Assembly (NCBI RefSeq): GCF_902459745.1
Contig: NZ_CABPSJ010000001.1
Location: forward strand, 372,001-436,000
DNA from: Pandoraea communis
GTDB lineage: Bacteria; Pseudomonadota; Gammaproteobacteria; Burkholderiales; Burkholderiaceae
Direction: 5' to 3'
DNA length: 64,000 nt
The notes below the pieces were generated by a model. It was given only the letters and a program-made list of their open reading frames with translations, did no database searches and was not told where the DNA came from. Numbering within the stretch: position 1 is the first letter of the stretch; each line of letters opens with the position of its first letter. Positions 45,126-52,513 of this stretch are shown piece by piece. A program made the translations under genes and the position numbers.

Positions 45126-45851
45126 TCACGCGGCAGGCGATGCGCTTGCGTCCGGCAATTCCGGATCTCCCGCCGAGAGGTATTCCCACATGCGCTCGAT
45201 GATCCGGCCCGAGCGGGTGGCGCGCGCGCGGCAGGCGTCGGGATCGAGTACGGCTGCGGGATAAGCGGCTTCGAGCGCGAGCACGTCGAGGTCGACGCGG
45301 GCCGCGTCTTCGAGGTACCACGTAAGCGCCACCATCGCTTCGAGCGTGTCGGCGGCGACAACCGCGCCGTTGCCACGCATTACCACAGCGGCGTTCTCGC
45401 CCATCCCGGCGATGACCGCCTCGGCTTGCGCGTCGGAGCGAATCAGTTGCGGGTCGTCCCACAGCGGCACGCCGGGAGCGAAGTAAGTGCCCGGGCCGTG
45501 CAACGCGCGTGGCGTTCTGCGCAGTGTCGAGAGCGACATGGTCTTGGGCGGCATCGAGCGCGCTACAGCGCCAATATCGGAACGTGAGCGATAGATCTTC
45601 TGATGCAGACGGACTTCGCCGAGCACGCCGTCGGGCAGCGGGCCATCGACGGGCACCACCGTGCCCGCTTCGCCCACGCCGATGAGTCCCATCGGGCGGG
45701 CCGCGCATACGAGGAAGTGATCGGCGTCGAGACGCGCGCTGCAATGACCGTACGCGTGGGCCAGCCCTGCGCGGGCCAGCGTGCGCGCCGCTACGCGCAC
45801 CGCGCGATCCAGCTCGGCGATGCGCCCGGCATCGAACGTGTGTTGTCTCAT
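45126..45851 (-). CDS. class II aldolase/adducin-family protein, likely decarboxylase
   Basis: A 241-residue class II aldolase-fold protein. The substrate-loop GHCSARLD (36-43), E79 in GEVRLHQKIYRSR, and the EAMVALTWYLEDAARV helix identify the family. Two metal-binding features are altered: the usual HxH of the VVHTHSP motif reads ARSMPP (97-102), and the RGHG motif reads RGNG (159-162). It is therefore unlikely to be a standard zinc aldolase. Class II aldolase-like enzymes include decarboxylases acting on ring-cleavage products of dihydroxybenzoates (CmtD/DhbB type); the adjacent extradiol dioxygenase suggests this. Role inferred. Confidence 0.8.
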   Translation of the reverse strand: MRQHTFDAGRIAELDRAVRVAARTLARAGLAHAYGHCSARLDADHFLVCAARPMGLIGVGEAGTVVPVDGPLPDGVLGEVRLHQKIYRSRSDIGAVARSMPPKTMSLSTLRRTPRALHGPGTYFAPGVPLWDDPQLIRSDAQAEAVIAGMGENAAVVMRGNGAVVAADTLEAMVALTWYLEDAARVDLDVLALEAAYPAAVLDPDACRARATRSGRIIERMWEYLSAGDPELPDASASPAA

Positions 45852-45924
45852 GGGGAATCCAGCGCTATTCAGTGTTATTCGGCGTTATCAGGCGTCATGA
45901 CCGCAAGCCAATCGATGCATCGCG

Positions 45925-46788
45925 TCAGGCCGAAAACTCGGGGATCTCGGGTTTCGCGCCCCACATGCAGAACCCCGTCGGATCGAAGGGGAACTGACGC
46001 GGCACGTAGGTCGCTTCGTCTTCGGGCGCGATCTTGCGCACGCCCGTGGAGTACTCGTAGACCATGCCGTCCGGCCCCGCGAAGTACAGAAACATCGCGT
46101 GCGACGTGGGGTGACGTCCCGGACCGAAGCGAATCGGCACGCCTTGCTCGCGCAGGAAGTACCAGGAGCGCATGAGGTCGTCGATGCCGTTCACCTGAAA
46201 ATTCACATGCTGGATGCCCGCGCGCTTGGCCGGGAACAGTGCGATCTTGTGATGCACGTCGTCGATGCGCAGCAGCGGTGCGTCGCCGATGCGATCCGAC
46301 ACACGGGCGTTGCACACGCTCGTCCAGAAGGCTTCGTCGCGGCGCGCGTCGGTCGTGCACAACCCAACGTGGCTGAACGAATCGATGCCCGCATCGCGCT
46401 CGCCGTGATACCGGCGGCCGGTCTGCGCGGCGCGCAACACCAGCTCGATCCGATTGCCGCTCGGATCGAGAAACGTCAGAAAATCGCCCACGCGACGCAT
46501 GTCGGCTTCGTCGCGTGTGCCCCGCCGAAACTCGATGCGCATGCTTTCGAGCTGCGCGGCGGCGACATCGAAATGCGCGTCGCTCGCGACATCGAACGCG
46601 ACCGTATGGTCGGCGGGATCGCCTTCGAAGTAGCACACCGAATGGTCGCGGCTGTCGCTGCGAAGGAATACGTAACCGGCCTCCCGGCGCACTTCCTGCA
46701 ACCCGAGAATGGTGCGCGCATAGCGCGTGGCACCCTCGAGGTCGCGTGTGCCCAGCCGCACGTAACGAATGTCGTGCAGATTGATCAC
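45925..46788 (-). CDS. type I extradiol ring-cleavage dioxygenase (VOC family)
   Basis: A 287-residue two-module VOC enzyme. The Fe(II) ligands expected from BphC-type enzymes are visible: H140 in FSHVGLC, H194 in IQHVNFQVN and E245 in VYEYS. The second-sphere residues H180 (VHHKIALF), H226 and H230 (GRHPTSHAMFLYF) are also present, so it should be active. It starts with GTG at 46788 after AGGAGA. Upstream of a decarboxylase-like gene, the best guess is 3,4-cleavage of a 2,3-dihydroxybenzoate-type ring, as in cumate or 2,3-dihydroxybenzoate pathways. Substrate unproven. Confidence 0.88.
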   Translation of the reverse strand: MINLHDIRYVRLGTRDLEGATRYARTILGLQEVRREAGYVFLRSDSRDHSVCYFEGDPADHTVAFDVASDAHFDVAAAQLESMRIEFRRGTRDEADMRRVGDFLTFLDPSGNRIELVLRAAQTGRRYHGERDAGIDSFSHVGLCTTDARRDEAFWTSVCNARVSDRIGDAPLLRIDDVHHKIALFPAKRAGIQHVNFQVNGIDDLMRSWYFLREQGVPIRFGPGRHPTSHAMFLYFAGPDGMVYEYSTGVRKIAPEDEATYVPRQFPFDPTGFCMWGAKPEIPEFSA

Positions 46789-46892
46789 CGCTTGTCTCCT
46801 GCGGATATTGTTCGTGTTCCGGGCGAACGCCCGATGACTGCAATGTCGTGGGGATACGATAAGGACCGGCGCCGCATGACGCCAACAAATTG

Positions 46893-46913
46893 CGTAAATG
46901 CGCGGTATTTACG
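46893..46913. promoter_or_regulatory. inverted repeat, candidate LysR operator of the extradiol cluster
   Basis: CGTAAAT and ATTTACG form a perfect 7-base inverted repeat with a 7-base spacer, 105 bases upstream of the dioxygenase start and between it and the LysR gene. Spacing and symmetry fit a LysR-family site. Confidence 0.6.
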
Positions 46914-46976
46914 ACGTGAATTGGGTGTGCAGCATGCGAGCGGCGACGTGTCACACGAACGAGGAAGAATGGCGGA

Positions 46977-47897
46977 TCAGTCTTCGCCGTGGAACAGGCG
47001 AAAGAGGGTGCTGCGCAACCAGCGATGGCCGGCGTCGGTGTGAAAGCGCTCGTGCCAGAGTTGCGAGATATCGAACTCGGGGCCATCGAACGGCAACGCG
47101 TAGGTGCGTAGATCGGCGGCGGCCTTGAGCGCGCGTCCGAGCCGCGTCGGCACACAGACCACGAGGTCGCTCGCGGCAATGAGCGCCGAGAGTCCCATCG
47201 AATGCGCCATGCGCAACGCGACGTGGCGCTGGCGCCCCGCCTGTGCAAACCAATGCTCGACGGCCGTCTCGAAGACATCGTGATGACCGGCTGTCGGTCG
47301 ATACACTGCGTGCGCCGCGCTCAGAAATGCTTCGCCGGTCAGTTGTTCGCGAATCGTGGGATGCCCGTCGCGCACGAGTGCGACGTAGTGCTCGCGAAAC
47401 AAACGCTGCTGGTGGAAGCCCGACGAGAAGCGGGTGAAGAGTCCCAGCGTGAGATCGATATCGCCCATCGCCATGGCGTTCTGTGCCTCACGCGGCGTGG
47501 TGTCGACGGTGACAATGCGCACGCCCGGCGCCTCGGCCGCGAGCGTGGCCATCAGCTTCGGCATGAAGATCAACTGACCGATGTCGCTCAGGTAAAGACG
47601 GAACGTGCGTTGCGCGTTTGCCGGCACGAAGTCCTGCGGCGCCTCCACTGCACCACGGATCAGACCGAGACCTTCGGTGACCGGCGGCGCGAGCGCGAGG
47701 GCGAGATCGGTCGGCCACATGCCTTGCGGCGTCTTGACGAACAACGGGTCGCCAAACGCGAGACGCAGACGTTTGAGCGCGTTGCTCACGGCCGATTGCG
47801 TGAGGTTCAGTTCCTCTGCGGTGACGGTCGTGCTGCGCGTGCGCAGCATCGACTCGAACACGAGCAATAGATTCAGGTCGAGCGAGCGTAAGTTCAT
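46977..47897 (-). CDS. LysR-family regulator, NodD/NahR-like
   Basis: A 306-residue LTTR of the NahR/NodD branch. It has N-terminal MNLRSLDLNLLLVFESMLRT and the recognition helix in LNLTQSAVSNALKRLRLAFG, followed by PLFVKTPQGMWPTDLA, which is diagnostic for this branch. Such regulators commonly respond to aromatic acids. It is transcribed in the same direction as, and 188 bases upstream of, the extradiol dioxygenase gene, with an inverted repeat between, so it is the likely activator of the cluster. Confidence 0.9.
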   Translation of the reverse strand: MNLRSLDLNLLLVFESMLRTRSTTVTAEELNLTQSAVSNALKRLRLAFGDPLFVKTPQGMWPTDLALALAPPVTEGLGLIRGAVEAPQDFVPANAQRTFRLYLSDIGQLIFMPKLMATLAAEAPGVRIVTVDTTPREAQNAMAMGDIDLTLGLFTRFSSGFHQQRLFREHYVALVRDGHPTIREQLTGEAFLSAAHAVYRPTAGHHDVFETAVEHWFAQAGRQRHVALRMAHSMGLSALIAASDLVVCVPTRLGRALKAAADLRTYALPFDGPEFDISQLWHERFHTDAGHRWLRSTLFRLFHGED

Positions 47898-48041
47898 GCC
47901 CAGCCGTGCAGTCCTGCAAGAAGCATTTAGAGCGTCAGGGTCGAGGCCCCACAGGCGGGGCGGTCCCGCATTTTAGGCAACGTCCGGCAACATGGGCAGT
48001 GCGGGAAACCCCGCCCATTCGCCCTGTCGCGATCATGATAT

Positions 48042-48941
48042 TTACGTGCGCGTGCTCGCACGCGCCGCTTCATGCAGACGCGCCATAACTTCCAGCACTT
48101 CGGGACGCTTCTCTCGCTTGGCCGTCACGATGTGGTACTTCAGCGGGCACGCCACTTCGACGCTCGACAAGCGCTTGAGACGGCTGCGGGCGATCCAGTC
48201 GTCGGCCAGCGGCGCACGGGCCATTGCAATGCCGAGTCCCGCTTCTGCGGCCGCAAGCACGACGGTGTAATCCTCGAAGCGCCGGTCCCGGGCTCGCGGG
48301 CGCAGCGAAACGCCTTGCGCGCTGCACCACGCGCGCCAGCCCGTCAGGTCGGAGTCGTGCAGCAACGGCATCGCGAGCATGTCGGCCGCGCTCGCGCCCT
48401 CGAGACGCTGCGCAATGTCCGGTGAGGCGATCGGGTACAGTGTCTCGTCCATCAACGGTTCGGCATCGACACTGGTCCAGCCGCCACGGCCATAGCGCAG
48501 CGCGATGTCGACTTCTCCCGCGCCCACATCTGCATTGCGATGTTCTGTGGTGACGTGAATGTCGATGAACGGCTGCCCCGCTTCGAGCGAACGCAACCTT
48601 TCGAGCAGCCAGAGTTTAGCGAAGGACGGCACCACGCTCAGACGCACGGCCGGCGCCTTGCGTGCCTGATGCCACTGGTCGGCAGCCGCATCGATCACGT
48701 CGAACGCATGCTCGATACGCCCCAGGAATCGCTGGCCGTCGCAGGTCAGGCTGACACCCCGGCCGTGCCGCTCAAACAGCGCGCATCCGAGCCAGTTTTC
48801 CACTGCCCCGACGCGGCGGCTGATCGCACCATGCGTGAGGCCGCTCGCGTCGGCCGCCGCCGTGAACGAGCCGTGACGAGCGACGAGGCAGACAGTCTCC
48901 AAATTGGCCAGCGGCGGGCGGGCGCGGTGCGAAGTGTTCAT
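48042..48941 (-). CDS. LysR-family regulator with poly-C leader
   Basis: A 299-residue LTTR. Its HTH is in NLETVCLVARHGSFTAAADA and SGLTHGAISRRVGAVENWLG, with the GcvA-like effector domain behind (VRLSVVPSFAKLWLLERLRS). The ATG at 48941 has no Shine-Dalgarno; instead an 11-base C tract on its own strand lies 6-16 bases upstream. It is divergent from the GST gene at 49146, with a perfect operator-like inverted repeat between. It probably controls the GST and itself. Expression might vary with tract length. Confidence 0.9.
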   Translation of the reverse strand: MNTSHRARPPLANLETVCLVARHGSFTAAADASGLTHGAISRRVGAVENWLGCALFERHGRGVSLTCDGQRFLGRIEHAFDVIDAAADQWHQARKAPAVRLSVVPSFAKLWLLERLRSLEAGQPFIDIHVTTEHRNADVGAGEVDIALRYGRGGWTSVDAEPLMDETLYPIASPDIAQRLEGASAADMLAMPLLHDSDLTGWRAWCSAQGVSLRPRARDRRFEDYTVVLAAAEAGLGIAMARAPLADDWIARSRLKRLSSVEVACPLKYHIVTAKREKRPEVLEVMARLHEAARASTRT

Positions 48942-48946
48942 GAGAC

Positions 48947-48957
48947 GGGGGGGGGGG
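48947..48957. repeat. homopolymeric G(11)/C(11) tract upstream of a LysR start
   Basis: Eleven consecutive G residues on the plus strand, read as C on the LysR coding strand, lie 6-16 bases before its ATG, where the ribosome binding site should be. Such tracts are prone to slipped-strand length change. Confidence 0.85.
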
Positions 48958-48985
48958 CGAAGAAATCGGCGCAGAGAAAACCGGC

Positions 48986-49010
48986 GAGGTGTGAATCCAG
49001 ATCACACCTC
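48986..49010. promoter_or_regulatory. perfect inverted repeat, candidate LysR operator of the GST gene
   Basis: GAGGTGTGA and TCACACCTC are a perfect 9-base inverted repeat with a 7-base spacer, giving T-N11-A. It lies 45 bases upstream of the LysR start and 136 bases upstream of the GST start. The 7-base spacer argues against a CRP site, which needs six. Confidence 0.7.
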
Positions 49011-49145
49011 ACTGGCGATTTTTGCAGTAGCTTATCACCGCGCGCTTGCGGCAAGATTGACGCTTGCGGGCCGTTGCGCCACAACATCGCATGCCGCTGC
49101 GGCGTGCGTCGCCGTTGCCCGCGCGTCCCCTTACAGGAGTCCGTC

Positions 49146-49817
49146 GTGTCAGCCGCTGCCCCCGCCTCGTTCACGCTCTATGTGGACGCTAAGTTCACGA
49201 GTCCCTACGCGCTTTCGGCTTTCGTCACGCTGCGCGAGAAAGGTCTGCCGTTCGATCTGCGCACCGTCGATCTCGAGCAAGGCGCGCATCACGACATCGG
49301 CTTCGCGGATCTGTCGCTCACGCGCCGCGTTCCCACGCTCGTACACGGCGAGTTCGCGCTATCCGAATCGTCGGCCATTACCGAGTATCTCGAGACGATT
49401 TCGCCCGAAGTGCCGGTCTATCCGCCGGATGTGCGCGAGCGTGCCCGGGCGCGTCAGGTGCAGGCCTGGTTGCGCAGCGATCTGGGGGCCTTGCGTGAGG
49501 AGCGCTCGACGGAAGTGATCTTCTATGGTCCGGCGGACAAGCCGCTCTCCGACGCGGGCTATGCCGCCGCAAGCAAACTGATCGCCATTGCTCAGAGCCT
49601 GCTGCCCGATGGCCGCATGTCGCTGTTCGACAAGTGGTGCATCGCGGACGTCGATCTCGCGCTGATGCTCAACCGCCTCGTGTACAACGACGACGTGGTG
49701 CCGCCCGCGCTGGCCGACTACGCCCGCCGTCAATTCACGCGACCGGCGATACAGGAATGGGCGGCGATGACGCGCCCGCCGCGTCCCGGCGATGTGGTCG
49801 ACGACAAGGCCGCCTGA
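49146..49817 (+). CDS. glutathione S-transferase, YfcF-like
   Basis: A 223-residue GST. The N-terminal thioredoxin fold (FTLYVDAKFTSPYALSAFVT) with the glutathione-binding RVPTLVHGEFALSESSAITE segment and the helical C-terminal domain match YfcF. E. coli YfcF has GSH-dependent peroxidase and transferase activity; the substrate here is not defined. It starts with GTG at 49146, preceded by AGGAG. It is divergently paired with a LysR gene, suggesting induction by an oxidant or electrophile. Confidence 0.88.
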   Translation: MSAAAPASFTLYVDAKFTSPYALSAFVTLREKGLPFDLRTVDLEQGAHHDIGFADLSLTRRVPTLVHGEFALSESSAITEYLETISPEVPVYPPDVRERARARQVQAWLRSDLGALREERSTEVIFYGPADKPLSDAGYAAASKLIAIAQSLLPDGRMSLFDKWCIADVDLALMLNRLVYNDDVVPPALADYARRQFTRPAIQEWAAMTRPPRPGDVVDDKAA

Positions 49818-49830
49818 GCGGTCTTCCCTG

Positions 49831-50184
49831 TCAGGCCGCCACCAGCGCCAGGCGCTGACGGTGAATGCGGATGTAAAGCAAGACAAGCAGACGGTTCGGG
49901 CAGTCGTTGCGCAATGCGACGCTGGCCCGGCCGCGCGCGCCATGCTCGATGGCGTGACGGGACACGAGCGCCGCCTGATACGCCGATGCGGCGAGCGTGC
50001 GTGCCGCGAATACCAGCAGGAACAATGAGGCAGCCATCGCGATCTGGAAGTCGGCCGAGGTGAAGATTCGCTCGGGCACGTCGAACACCAGCATGGCCAT
50101 CACGACGCAGGCATCAATGCAGGCGGCCCCCAACGAGGCCACTATCAGATACGCGCGCAACATCCGAATCGTTGACGATTTCAT
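49831..50184 (-). CDS. hypothetical small membrane protein
   Basis: A 117-residue protein not matching a family I know. It has two hydrophobic segments, AYLIVASLGAACIDACVVMA (about 11-33) and QIAMAASLFLLVFAARTLAA (about 47-67), then a basic C-terminal tail of about 45 residues (RHAIEHGARGRASVALR and an LLVLLYIRIHRQRL region). This suggests an inner-membrane protein with a cytoplasmic basic tail. The coding pattern and absence of other frames make it plausible. It converges on the GST gene 13 bases away. Confidence 0.6.
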   Translation of the reverse strand: MKSSTIRMLRAYLIVASLGAACIDACVVMAMLVFDVPERIFTSADFQIAMAASLFLLVFAARTLAASAYQAALVSRHAIEHGARGRASVALRNDCPNRLLVLLYIRIHRQRLALVAA

Positions 50185-50309
50185 CTGCCTCCTCTCCCTT
50201 TGCTTTTATTGCGCAGGTACGTCCCCAGTATGTGGGCACCCACCGAAAGCATGGCCGTCGACAACGCTGCGGCGTTCCCGACATCATCCGCTTTTGATCT
50301 TAAATGTCG

Positions 50310-50344
50310 AGCACCTTCGGCCAGGTGTGCTGAAACGCTTTTTT
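50310..50344 (+). terminator. terminator-like hairpin inside the ilvE leader
   Basis: AGCACCT (50310-50316) pairs with AGGTG and GCT (50323-50331, one bulged T) around a 6-base loop, and a run of six T follows at about 50339-50344. No plus-strand gene ends nearby, so it may end a small RNA or attenuate ilvE transcription. Confidence 0.45.
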
Positions 50345-50522
50345 ACACACGGTTACCTCTGCGTACGATGGACTGGCTGCACGAATCGGTAAGCCGCACT
50401 TTTGCGAAATCTCGCACTTTTCTTCCAAAAACAGGCCAAATTCCGATGTTTTTTGGCGTGATTCCCGCGAAACCCCCGGCGTGACGGCTTGGACGGTGAA
50501 TTCAGTCGACAGGCAGGGGCCG

Positions 50523-50530
50523 AAAGGAGG
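50523..50530 (+). promoter_or_regulatory. perfect Shine-Dalgarno without a start codon at normal distance
   Basis: AAAGGAGG is an ideal anti-16S match, but no ATG, GTG or TTG follows within 5-10 bases. The next usable start is TTG at 50545, 14 bases on, too far for efficient initiation. The ilvE ATG at 50606 has only a weak AAGAAAC-type site. Confidence 0.6.
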
Positions 50531-50544
50531 AAAATATCGCCACC

Positions 50545-50619
50545 TTGCCGTTTACGTTAACGACACTGACGACTGAAGCCACCTCTGCCGAGACATTGAA
50601 GAAACATGAGCGCCGATAA
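50545..50619 (+). CDS. candidate 24-residue leader peptide overlapping the ilvE start
   Basis: A TTG-initiated short frame of 24 codons ends with TAA at 50617-50619 inside ilvE, passing over its ATG. It contains seven Thr and three Leu residues (PFTLTTLTTEAT), as leader peptides of branched-chain or threonine-linked genes often do. The overlap would permit translational coupling. The long spacing from the ribosome site is a strong argument against it. Confidence 0.25.
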   Translation: MPFTLTTLTTEATSAETLKKHERR

Positions 50620-51703
50620 TCAATTGCGTTTTGTCGTGGAGCCGCACGCCAACCCCACGCCCGCCGACCAGATCGCCGCCAAGCTGGCGAACCCGGTGTT
50701 CGGCCGCGTATTCACCGACCATATGGTCACGATCCGCTGGACCGAGGGCACGGGCTGGCACGATGCGAAGGTAGAGGCCCGCCGTCCGTTCGAGATCGAT
50801 CCGGCATGCGCCGTGCTGCACTACGCGCAGGAGATCTTCGAAGGCATGAAGGCCTACCGCAGCGAAGACGGCAAGATTTCGCTGTTCCGCCCGCAAGCCA
50901 ATGCCAAGCGCTTCCGTGAATCCGCCAAGCGCATGTCGATGGCCGAACTGCCGGAAGCCGTGTTCCTCGAAGCCGTGGAAAAGCTCGTCGACATCGACCG
51001 CGCATGGATCCCGGGCACCGAGGGCAGCAGCCTCTACCTCCGTCCGTTCATGTTCGCCTCGGAGAGCTTCCTGGGCGTGCGTGCCGCACATGAGTACATC
51101 TTCTGCGTGATCGCCTGTCCGGTCGGCCCGTACTTCAAACCGGGCAAGGCAGCCGTAACCGTGTGGGTGTCTGACCAGTACACGCGCGCGGCACCCGGTG
51201 GCACCGGTGCGGCCAAGTGCGGCGGCAACTACGCCGCAAGCCTGATTGCGCAGACCGAAGCCAGCGCGAAGGGCTGCGATCAGGTCGTGTTCCTCGACGC
51301 CGCACAGCATCGCTGGATCGAAGAACTCGGCGGCATGAACGTGTTCTTCGTGATGGACGACGGCTCGCTCCAGACGCCGCCGCTGTCCGGCACGATTCTG
51401 CCGGGCATCACGCGCGCCTCGATCATCGAACTGGCCAAGCGCGAAGGCCTGAGCGTCAACGAAACGCCTTACGAGTTTGCCCAATGGCAAGCCGACGCCG
51501 CCAGCGGCCGCGTGAAGGAAACATTCGCTTGCGGTACGGCGGCGGTCGTCACGGCCATCGGTCAGGTGCGTCACGCCAAGGGCGAATTCAACATCGCCGA
51601 CGGCGGCGAAGGCCCGGTCACGAAGCGCATCCGCGATCAACTCACGGGCATTCAACGTGGCAAGGTTGCCGATCCGTTCGGCTGGGTGCACCACGTCGCG
51701 TAA
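50606..51703 (+). CDS. ilvE: branched-chain amino acid aminotransferase
   Basis: A 365-residue fold-type IV PLP aminotransferase, catalysing the last step of valine, leucine and isoleucine synthesis and the first of their breakdown with 2-oxoglutarate. The PLP lysine is K204 in AAKCGGNYA, and the family segments YAQEIFEGMKAYRSEDG and SSLYLRPFMFASESFLGV are conserved. At 365 residues with this layout it belongs to the longer BCAT class (BCAT2-like), not the E. coli-type enzyme of about 309 residues. A hairpin follows at 51752-51775. Confidence 0.95.
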   Translation: MSADNQLRFVVEPHANPTPADQIAAKLANPVFGRVFTDHMVTIRWTEGTGWHDAKVEARRPFEIDPACAVLHYAQEIFEGMKAYRSEDGKISLFRPQANAKRFRESAKRMSMAELPEAVFLEAVEKLVDIDRAWIPGTEGSSLYLRPFMFASESFLGVRAAHEYIFCVIACPVGPYFKPGKAAVTVWVSDQYTRAAPGGTGAAKCGGNYAASLIAQTEASAKGCDQVVFLDAAQHRWIEELGGMNVFFVMDDGSLQTPPLSGTILPGITRASIIELAKREGLSVNETPYEFAQWQADAASGRVKETFACGTAAVVTAIGQVRHAKGEFNIADGGEGPVTKRIRDQLTGIQRGKVADPFGWVHHVA

Positions 51704-51751
51704 TCGCACGTTGTAACGCCTGGTTTTTCGACATAACAAGCTGTGAAGCTG

Positions 51752-51775
51752 CGCGTCGCCCGAGACAGCGACGCG
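51752..51775. terminator. stem-loop after ilvE
   Basis: CGCGTCGC (51752-51759) and GCGACGCG (51768-51775) form a perfect 8-base stem with an 8-base loop, 48 bases after the ilvE stop. No T tract follows, so termination efficiency is uncertain. Confidence 0.4.
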
Positions 51776-51848
51776 GGAAATCGCCGGCGGCGCGCTACGA
51801 CATCAGGAGAGTCGGGCGCGCCGTCTTGTTGTCCTTGACTTACAGATC

Positions 51849-52496
51849 ATGAAACACGATTCGGGCGCCGTATCCGGCGCCATTGCGGCAACCGACACAA
51901 TCGGCGTTCCGCACTCCGTGCTCGAAGACATCTACGCGATGGTCATCGGCATGGCATTTGTGGTGGTCGGTCTGGTGCTGCTCAAGGCTGCCGGGTTGGT
52001 CACCGGCGGCGTGGCCGGCATTGCACTGCTCGCCTCCTACGTCTTTCCCCTACCGGTGGGCACCATCTTCACGTTGGTGAACATTCCGTTCTTCCTGTTC
52101 GCGTACTTCACGATGGGTTTGCGCTTCGCGCTCAAGTCCACCGTCGCGAGCTTCGGCATCACCTTCGCCCTCGCGGCCATGCCGCAGACGTTCAACGTCG
52201 CCTTCGTCAATCCGCTGTTCGCGGCGTTCGTCGGCGGCACGCTGTGCGGCATGGGCATTCTGGCCCTCGCCCGTCACGGCGCCGGCGTGGGCGGCACCGG
52301 TATCGTCACGCTCTGGCTGCAACGCGAGCGCGGTATCAATGCCGGCATCTCTCAGGTGTGTATCGACGCGACAATCCTGCTCGTCTCGCTCACCACCATA
52401 CCGGCAGGGCGCGTCGCCTGGTCCGCACTGTCCGCCGTGGCCATGAGCGCCATGGTCGTGGCGTGGCACCGGCCGGGGCGCTACACCGGACGTTAG
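51849..52496 (+). CDS. YitT-family membrane protein
   Basis: A 215-residue protein with five to six predicted helices. It matches YitT/DUF161 in length and in LVTGGVAGIALLASYVFPLP and VGTIFTLVNIPFFLFAYFTM, the latter conserved in that family. The YitT family lacks an established function. It is separated from ilvE by 145 bases and converges on the LysR gene that starts at 53449. Confidence 0.82.
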   Translation: MKHDSGAVSGAIAATDTIGVPHSVLEDIYAMVIGMAFVVVGLVLLKAAGLVTGGVAGIALLASYVFPLPVGTIFTLVNIPFFLFAYFTMGLRFALKSTVASFGITFALAAMPQTFNVAFVNPLFAAFVGGTLCGMGILALARHGAGVGGTGIVTLWLQRERGINAGISQVCIDATILLVSLTTIPAGRVAWSALSAVAMSAMVVAWHRPGRYTGR

Positions 52497-52513
52497 GCCA
52501 CGGTTAAGCCGCA

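Larger units (their letters stand above)
50185..50605. other. ilvE upstream region with leader-like elements
   Basis: 421 bases between divergent genes and without a normal gene. It holds a terminator-like hairpin (50310-50344), a perfect but orphan ribosome binding site (50523-50530) and a short Thr/Leu-rich frame that overlaps the ilvE start (50545-50619). AT-rich stretches around 50395-50455 could hold promoters. Confidence 0.55.

Noticed and set aside
48986-49010. A CRP site, from the TGTGA/TCACA arms.
   Set aside because: The spacer is seven bases; CRP sites have six. The symmetry and position fit the divergent LysR regulator better.
48540-49145. A plus-strand frame extending the GST gene 606 bases upstream to give 425 codons.
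   Set aside because: It runs antisense to the LysR gene and across the G tract; the GST fold and the AGGAG ribosome site begin at 49146.
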